A stretch of 9,114 nt of DNA, from the NCBI GenBank assembly GCA_019747615.1, contig JAIEQQ010000232.1, positions 1 to 9,114 on the forward strand, given 5' to 3'. Below the pieces are notes generated by a model. It was not told the origin of the DNA, made no database searches, and was given only the letters and a program-made list of their open reading frames with translations. The DNA comes from Phycisphaerales bacterium (GTDB taxonomy: Bacteria > Planctomycetota > Phycisphaerae > Phycisphaerales > UBA1924). The position numbers and the translations under genes were made by a program. Positions 6,806 to 9,114 of this stretch are shown one piece after another (the stretch's first letter is position 1; every line of letters begins with the position of its first letter).

Positions 6806-6837
6806 AAACGGCCCCCGATCGGGGGCCGTTTTCTTTC
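6806..6837 (+). terminator. Rho-independent terminator of the S9 peptidase gene
   Basis: An 11-bp stem AAACGGCCCCC / GGGGGCCGTTT around GATC is followed by TTCTTT, continuing the T-run. It lies 40 bp after the stop. The 26-bp core is a perfect palindrome. On the minus strand the T-tract is weaker, so it mainly serves the plus strand. Confidence 0.85.
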
Positions 6838-7018
6838 CATTGGCAGTGCCGGGGTCAAGGGGCGTCTGACGAAATCAACAAAACCTCGTGTTTGCGAAGG
6901 CTTTTGGTTGTCCGGCGAGCGTTTGAGGGTACTTTCATGGGGTCCGGTGGTGCCGATGGTGCCGGATGCGCGGCCTGTTTTGTCTCAGGCGCGTGCGAGT
7001 ACCTGTCGGCCAATGAAT

Positions 7019-7024
7019 GGAGAG
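7019..7024 (+). promoter_or_regulatory. Shine-Dalgarno for the PEP-CTERM-like protein gene
   Basis: GGAGAG, within a GA-rich run (7019-7030), ends six bases before the ATG at 7031. It supports this start over the open frame reaching back to 6782. Confidence 0.6.
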
Positions 7025-7030
7025 AGAGAA

Positions 7031-7819
7031 ATGAAGAGCGCGATGATCCTTTGTGCGATCGCTGGAATGGCCGCTTCGGCCCAAGCCGGTTTGGTCACGA
7101 CCCGGACGGAATCGAACCTCTTGGCCACCCGTGCCGCGGACAACATCCTCAGCACCGACGAGTACGGCATTGGGAACACCCAGTCGTACGCTGGCAACGG
7201 CGCGACCGGCTTCGGCGGCACCGTCGGCAACAGCACGCTGTACATGGCCACGTCTGCGACGAACCTCCAGATCGGCTGGCAGCCCGGTGGTAACCTTGAC
7301 GGCAACCTGTTCGCGATCTACTTCAACGTCAACGGTGGCGGCACCATCACCACGGACCTCGGTAACGATGTCTCCGACGGCGGCCGCCGCATGGCGACCA
7401 ACCCCTACGGCGCTGGGTCGCTGAACTACCCGATCACGGTTCAGTATTCGCTGGTGTTTGGCAACTTCGGCGCCGTGCTGTTCCAGTTGACGAACTCTGG
7501 CAGCATCAACTTCGTCGCGCCGTTCTTCGGCGGCGCCGGCGGCTCGGGCAACAACTTCCGTGAAGTGTCGATCGCCTGGTCAGCCATCGGTGGCGGTCTC
7601 GGCAGCTACATCGATTACTTCACGCTGTACACCAACGGCAACAGCTTCCTCTCGAACGAGGGCCACCCGTCGCCGTTCTTCAGCGGGAACCCCAGCGGCG
7701 AGTCGACGCCGCCGGCAACGCTGACCCTGAACGATTACAACCGCTTCATCCCCACCCCCGGCGCCATGGCGCTGCTGGGTCTGGGCGGGCTGGTTGCCGG
7801 CCGTCGTCGTCGGGCCTGA
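7031..7819 (+). CDS. Secreted protein with PEP-CTERM-like (PTPG) sorting tail
   Basis: The 262-aa protein has a signal peptide (MKSAMILCAIAGMAASAQA, cleavage after Ala19) and a C-terminal tripartite tail: IPTPGAMALLGLGGLVAG followed by four arginines and Ala. This is the layout of PEP-CTERM signals (short Pro motif, hydrophobic helix, Arg cluster), which exosortase-type enzymes process for surface anchoring or export. Here PTPG (241-244) stands in for PEP, as in Phycisphaerae proteins as I know them. The mature part (20-238) is Gly/Asn/Ser/Thr-rich with alternating hydrophobic strands (LQIGWQ, LFAIYFNVN, ITVQYSLVF) and almost no Cys, suggesting a beta-sandwich. The body matches no family I can name. 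No exosortase gene is in the window. Start chosen by the GGAGAG site and signal peptide. A strong terminator follows 32 bp later, so it is probably its own unit. Confidence 0.88.
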   Translation: MKSAMILCAIAGMAASAQAGLVTTRTESNLLATRAADNILSTDEYGIGNTQSYAGNGATGFGGTVGNSTLYMATSATNLQIGWQPGGNLDGNLFAIYFNVNGGGTITTDLGNDVSDGGRRMATNPYGAGSLNYPITVQYSLVFGNFGAVLFQLTNSGSINFVAPFFGGAGGSGNNFREVSIAWSAIGGGLGSYIDYFTLYTNGNSFLSNEGHPSPFFSGNPSGESTPPATLTLNDYNRFIPTPGAMALLGLGGLVAGRRRRA

Positions 7820-7851
7820 GCTTTGACCACGATCTGAATGATCATTTCGCG

Positions 7852-7887
7852 GGCACGTCGGCTCACAGGCCGACGTGCCTTTTTCTT
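7852..7887 (+). terminator. Rho-independent terminator of the PEP-CTERM-like protein gene
   Basis: A perfect 11-bp stem GGCACGTCGGC (7852-7862) / GCCGACGTGCC (7869-7879) with loop TCACAG is followed at once by TTTTTCTT. Among the clearest regulatory features in the window. Confidence 0.93.
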
Positions 7888-8144
7888 GGCAGGTCCGAGA
7901 TGTGCTCGCGCATGGCGCGCAGAGGGGTTATCGCGACGTGTGTCGCTGGGCGCACGCTCGCGGGGATGCTCAGTCGCGCGGGGCGTGCGGCGCGGCGCGG
8001 ATGCGGGTTTACGGCAGGGCGGCGGTTTCAATCGCTACAACCGGCATGGGTTACAGGGTGTCGCACGCTACGGCGAGCCGCGCCATCAGATTGGGCGGGG
8101 CGTGGCCGATGAAGCAGAGGTCAGCGACAAGGAGGTTGCGCCTT
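7888..8144 (+). other. 257-bp stretch with no recognised gene, leader of the small-protein gene
   Basis: Reading frames are open here (one runs from 7875 into the downstream gene), but their translations are Arg/Ala/Gly-rich, have no ribosome binding site and look like GC-driven noise. I see no tRNA and none of the common riboswitch cores. It must hold the promoter of the 8145 gene, since the strong terminator at 7852-7887 isolates it from upstream transcription, but no clear -35/-10 pair is visible. Confidence 0.4.
8129..8135 (+). promoter_or_regulatory. Strong Shine-Dalgarno for the small-protein gene
   Basis: AAGGAGG, a near-perfect match to the anti-Shine-Dalgarno, lies nine bases before the ATG at 8145. 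It decides that start over upstream in-frame ATGs at 7875 and 8109. Confidence 0.75.
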
Positions 8145-8531
8145 ATGGCTACGTCAACAAAGACCTTTGATCAGGTCAAGTCGATCCTCGGCAAACTCGA
8201 CCAGCGGATCGACGCGCTCCGCAGCCAGCGGATCACCGGGCAGACCCCTGCAGTGCCCGCGGGCGCAGCGCAGCCGCAGCCTCCGACGCCGACGACTCGC
8301 GCCGACGCGATGACCGACGGCCCGAACCTCTCGACGGTGATCGGCGCGGGCTCGCAAGAGCGCGGCGTCGAGAACGCCGCGAAGACGAACGCGCAAGCTC
8401 AAACGAACAAGCCCGCCAACACCACCCCCCCCGGCCCGATCCCCATGGGCGGCGCCAGCGCGGCACCGACGCGCCCCAACGCGCCGGCATCAAAGTACGG
8501 GCGGGCGACGCCGCTTCGGAACATTGGGTGA
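8145..8531 (+). CDS. Small protein of unknown function: N-terminal helix, disordered Pro/Ala-rich tail
   Basis: The 128-aa product has two parts. Residues 1-28 (MATSTKTFDQVKSILGKLDQ and on through RIDALRSQ) show a hydrophobic repeat fitting a short amphipathic helix or coiled coil. The rest is rich in Pro, Ala, Thr, Gln and Asn, with runs such as PAVPAGAAQPQPPTPTTRA, and is probably disordered. There is no signal peptide, membrane segment or Cys. It ends with a basic stretch (KYGRATPLRNIG). The strong AAGGAGG argues that it is truly translated. It stands between the terminator of the PEP-CTERM-like gene and convergent lspA, so it appears to be a single-gene unit. I do not recognise a family. 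A cytoplasmic scaffold or adaptor is possible but speculative. Confidence 0.65.
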   Translation: MATSTKTFDQVKSILGKLDQRIDALRSQRITGQTPAVPAGAAQPQPPTPTTRADAMTDGPNLSTVIGAGSQERGVENAAKTNAQAQTNKPANTTPPGPIPMGGASAAPTRPNAPASKYGRATPLRNIG

Positions 8532-8547
8532 GGGAGCCTTCAGCCGC

Positions 8548-8607
8548 CAGCTTTCAGCTTTCAGCAGAGCTCAAAGCAGCAAAGCAGCAAAGCAGCAAAG
8601 CAGCAAA
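8548..8607 (+). repeat. Two adjacent short tandem repeats (7-nt and 8-nt units)
   Basis: CAGCTTT occurs twice in tandem (8548-8561) and runs into CAGC. Eight bases on, AAAGCAGC is repeated four times exactly (8573-8604) with a trailing AAA. The spacer between the small-protein gene and lspA (8532-8755) holds this array, an inverted partner GCTTTGCTG at 8689-8697 and no supported gene. Copy number is likely variable between strains. Confidence 0.85.
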
Positions 8608-8720
8608 TGAAGACGCTTGTTGAGGTCAACGGCAATAGCTGTGGCGCAGTCGCGACCCGGCGTCGTCGTGCGCAGTGTCTTCTGTTGAGCTTTGCTGATG
8701 TGCGTTTTTGAGCATGGGAG

Positions 8721-8745
8721 CACCCACCTCGACGCGAGGTCGGTG
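8721..8745. other. Hairpin just downstream of lspA
   Basis: CACC-C-ACCTCG (8721-8731) pairs with CGAGGT-C-GGTG (8735-8745) around ACG, with one C-C mismatch. It lies 10 bp beyond the lspA stop on the minus strand. No T-run follows in either direction, so it may limit 3'-end decay or assist termination, but it is not a standard terminator. Confidence 0.35.
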
Positions 8746-8755
8746 GCACGAAGCA

Positions 8756-9114
8756 CTACCCCGCGACTCCCGCTCTGCGCAGCGCCCGGTCGCGCCGGAG
8801 CAGGAAGATCGCCAGTGCGCCAATGCCGATGAGCAGGAAGAGGTCGGCGACGTTGCTGACCCAGGGCCAGACATCTCGCGAGCCCATGAGCGTCCAGCCG
8901 AAGGGCAGTTGCACGCCCGGCAGCGGGTGGATGAAGTCGCGGACGCAGGCGTAGACGATGCGGTCGTAGAGGTTGCCCAGGCCGCCGGCGATGAGCAGCG
9001 CCAGGGCGATGTGAGCCGCGCGGTCGCGTGGGCGTGTCCAGGCGTGGAACATCCAGAGCGCGAAGCCGATGGCGACGCCGGTGAACGCGATGAAGAAGAT
9101 GCGTTTGCCCGCGC
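8756..9114 (-). CDS. lspA: Lipoprotein signal peptidase (signal peptidase II), C-terminal part; 5' end beyond right edge
   Basis: LspA is an inner-membrane aspartyl protease that removes the signal peptide from diacylglyceryl-modified prolipoproteins. The visible 118 codons end at TAG (8758-8756). They include GGLGNLYDRI, with the first catalytic Asp, and VSNVADLFLLIG, with the second, both family signatures. Three hydrophobic segments can be seen: RIFFIAFTGVAIGFALW, AHIALALLIAGG and ADLFLLIGIGALAIFLL. The tail RRDRALRRAGVAG is cytoplasmic and basic. The frame continues without a stop through the window edge, so the Met at 9052 is internal and not the start. The insert DFIHPLPGVQLPFGWTLMGS between the motifs is somewhat long, which is common in this family. 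It is convergent with the small-protein gene. Confidence 0.93.
   Translation of the reverse strand, partial: AGKRIFFIAFTGVAIGFALWMFHAWTRPRDRAAHIALALLIAGGLGNLYDRIVYACVRDFIHPLPGVQLPFGWTLMGSRDVWPWVSNVADLFLLIGIGALAIFLLRRDRALRRAGVAG

Noticed and set aside
6908..6935. TTGTCC and TACTTT with 16-bp spacing as a promoter for the PEP-CTERM-like gene.
   Set aside because: Only 4 and 3 matches to the sigma-70 consensus; expected by chance in such a region.
8020..8050. GGTTTCAATCG as a possible tRNA T-arm.
   Set aside because: The flanking stem has only about three pairs, and no acceptor stem, anticodon arm or D-arm can be assembled around it.
7875..8144. N-terminal extension of the small protein by 90 codons.
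   Set aside because: The extension begins in the terminator, is Arg/Ala-rich noise, and a strong ribosome binding site marks the ATG at 8145.
8607..8711. A 34-aa frame starting MKTLVEVNGNSCGAV just after the tandem repeat.
   Set aside because: No Shine-Dalgarno, the start lies inside the repeat, and the Arg-rich product is unremarkable.

Overview
The window is GC-rich bacterial chromosome. It most likely comes from the Planctomycetota, class Phycisphaerae. The best clue is a secreted protein (7031-7819) ending in a PTPGAMALLGLGG...RRRR tail, the form of the PEP-CTERM sorting signal that I associate with Phycisphaerae. A secreted S9-family peptidase and a LolD-type ABC pair fit the same group. 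The assignment is inference from sequence style, not from a marker gene.

Left part, minus strand: a 5' fragment of an unknown Pro- and Ala-rich protein (241 down to the window edge) sits 21 bp behind surE (1066-263), so the two probably share a transcript. Across a 105-bp divergent gap, a plus-strand pair encodes a LolC/MacB-type FtsX permease (1172-2734) and its LolD-like ATPase (2791-3480). Together they look like an envelope ABC system for lipoproteins, lipids or mechanotransmission.

Middle part, plus strand: an intergenic repeat cluster (3487-3620) precedes an elongation factor P family gene (3677-4237). The protein lacks the usual Lys or Arg at the tip of its domain I loop. Between it and the next gene lie two inverted copies of a 50-nt double-hairpin element and a possible terminator. 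Next comes a secreted S9 prolyl-oligopeptidase-family peptidase (4571-6766) with a complete Ser-Asp-His triad, closed by a textbook terminator.

Right part: the PEP-CTERM-like secreted protein (7031-7819) ends at a strong terminator. A 257-bp stretch without a recognisable gene leads to a small coiled-coil plus disordered protein (8145-8531) with a near-perfect Shine-Dalgarno sequence. A convergent spacer with 7- and 8-nt tandem repeats follows. The right edge holds the C-terminal part of lspA (signal peptidase II) on the minus strand.

Most genes are housekeeping or envelope functions in short separate units. Exported and envelope proteins recur: the ABC pair, the S9 peptidase, the PEP-CTERM protein and LspA. 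I see no phage, transposase, CRISPR or defence module, no tRNA or rRNA, and no clear new multi-gene system. The points most worth following are the EF-P tip loop and the palindromic intergenic elements.
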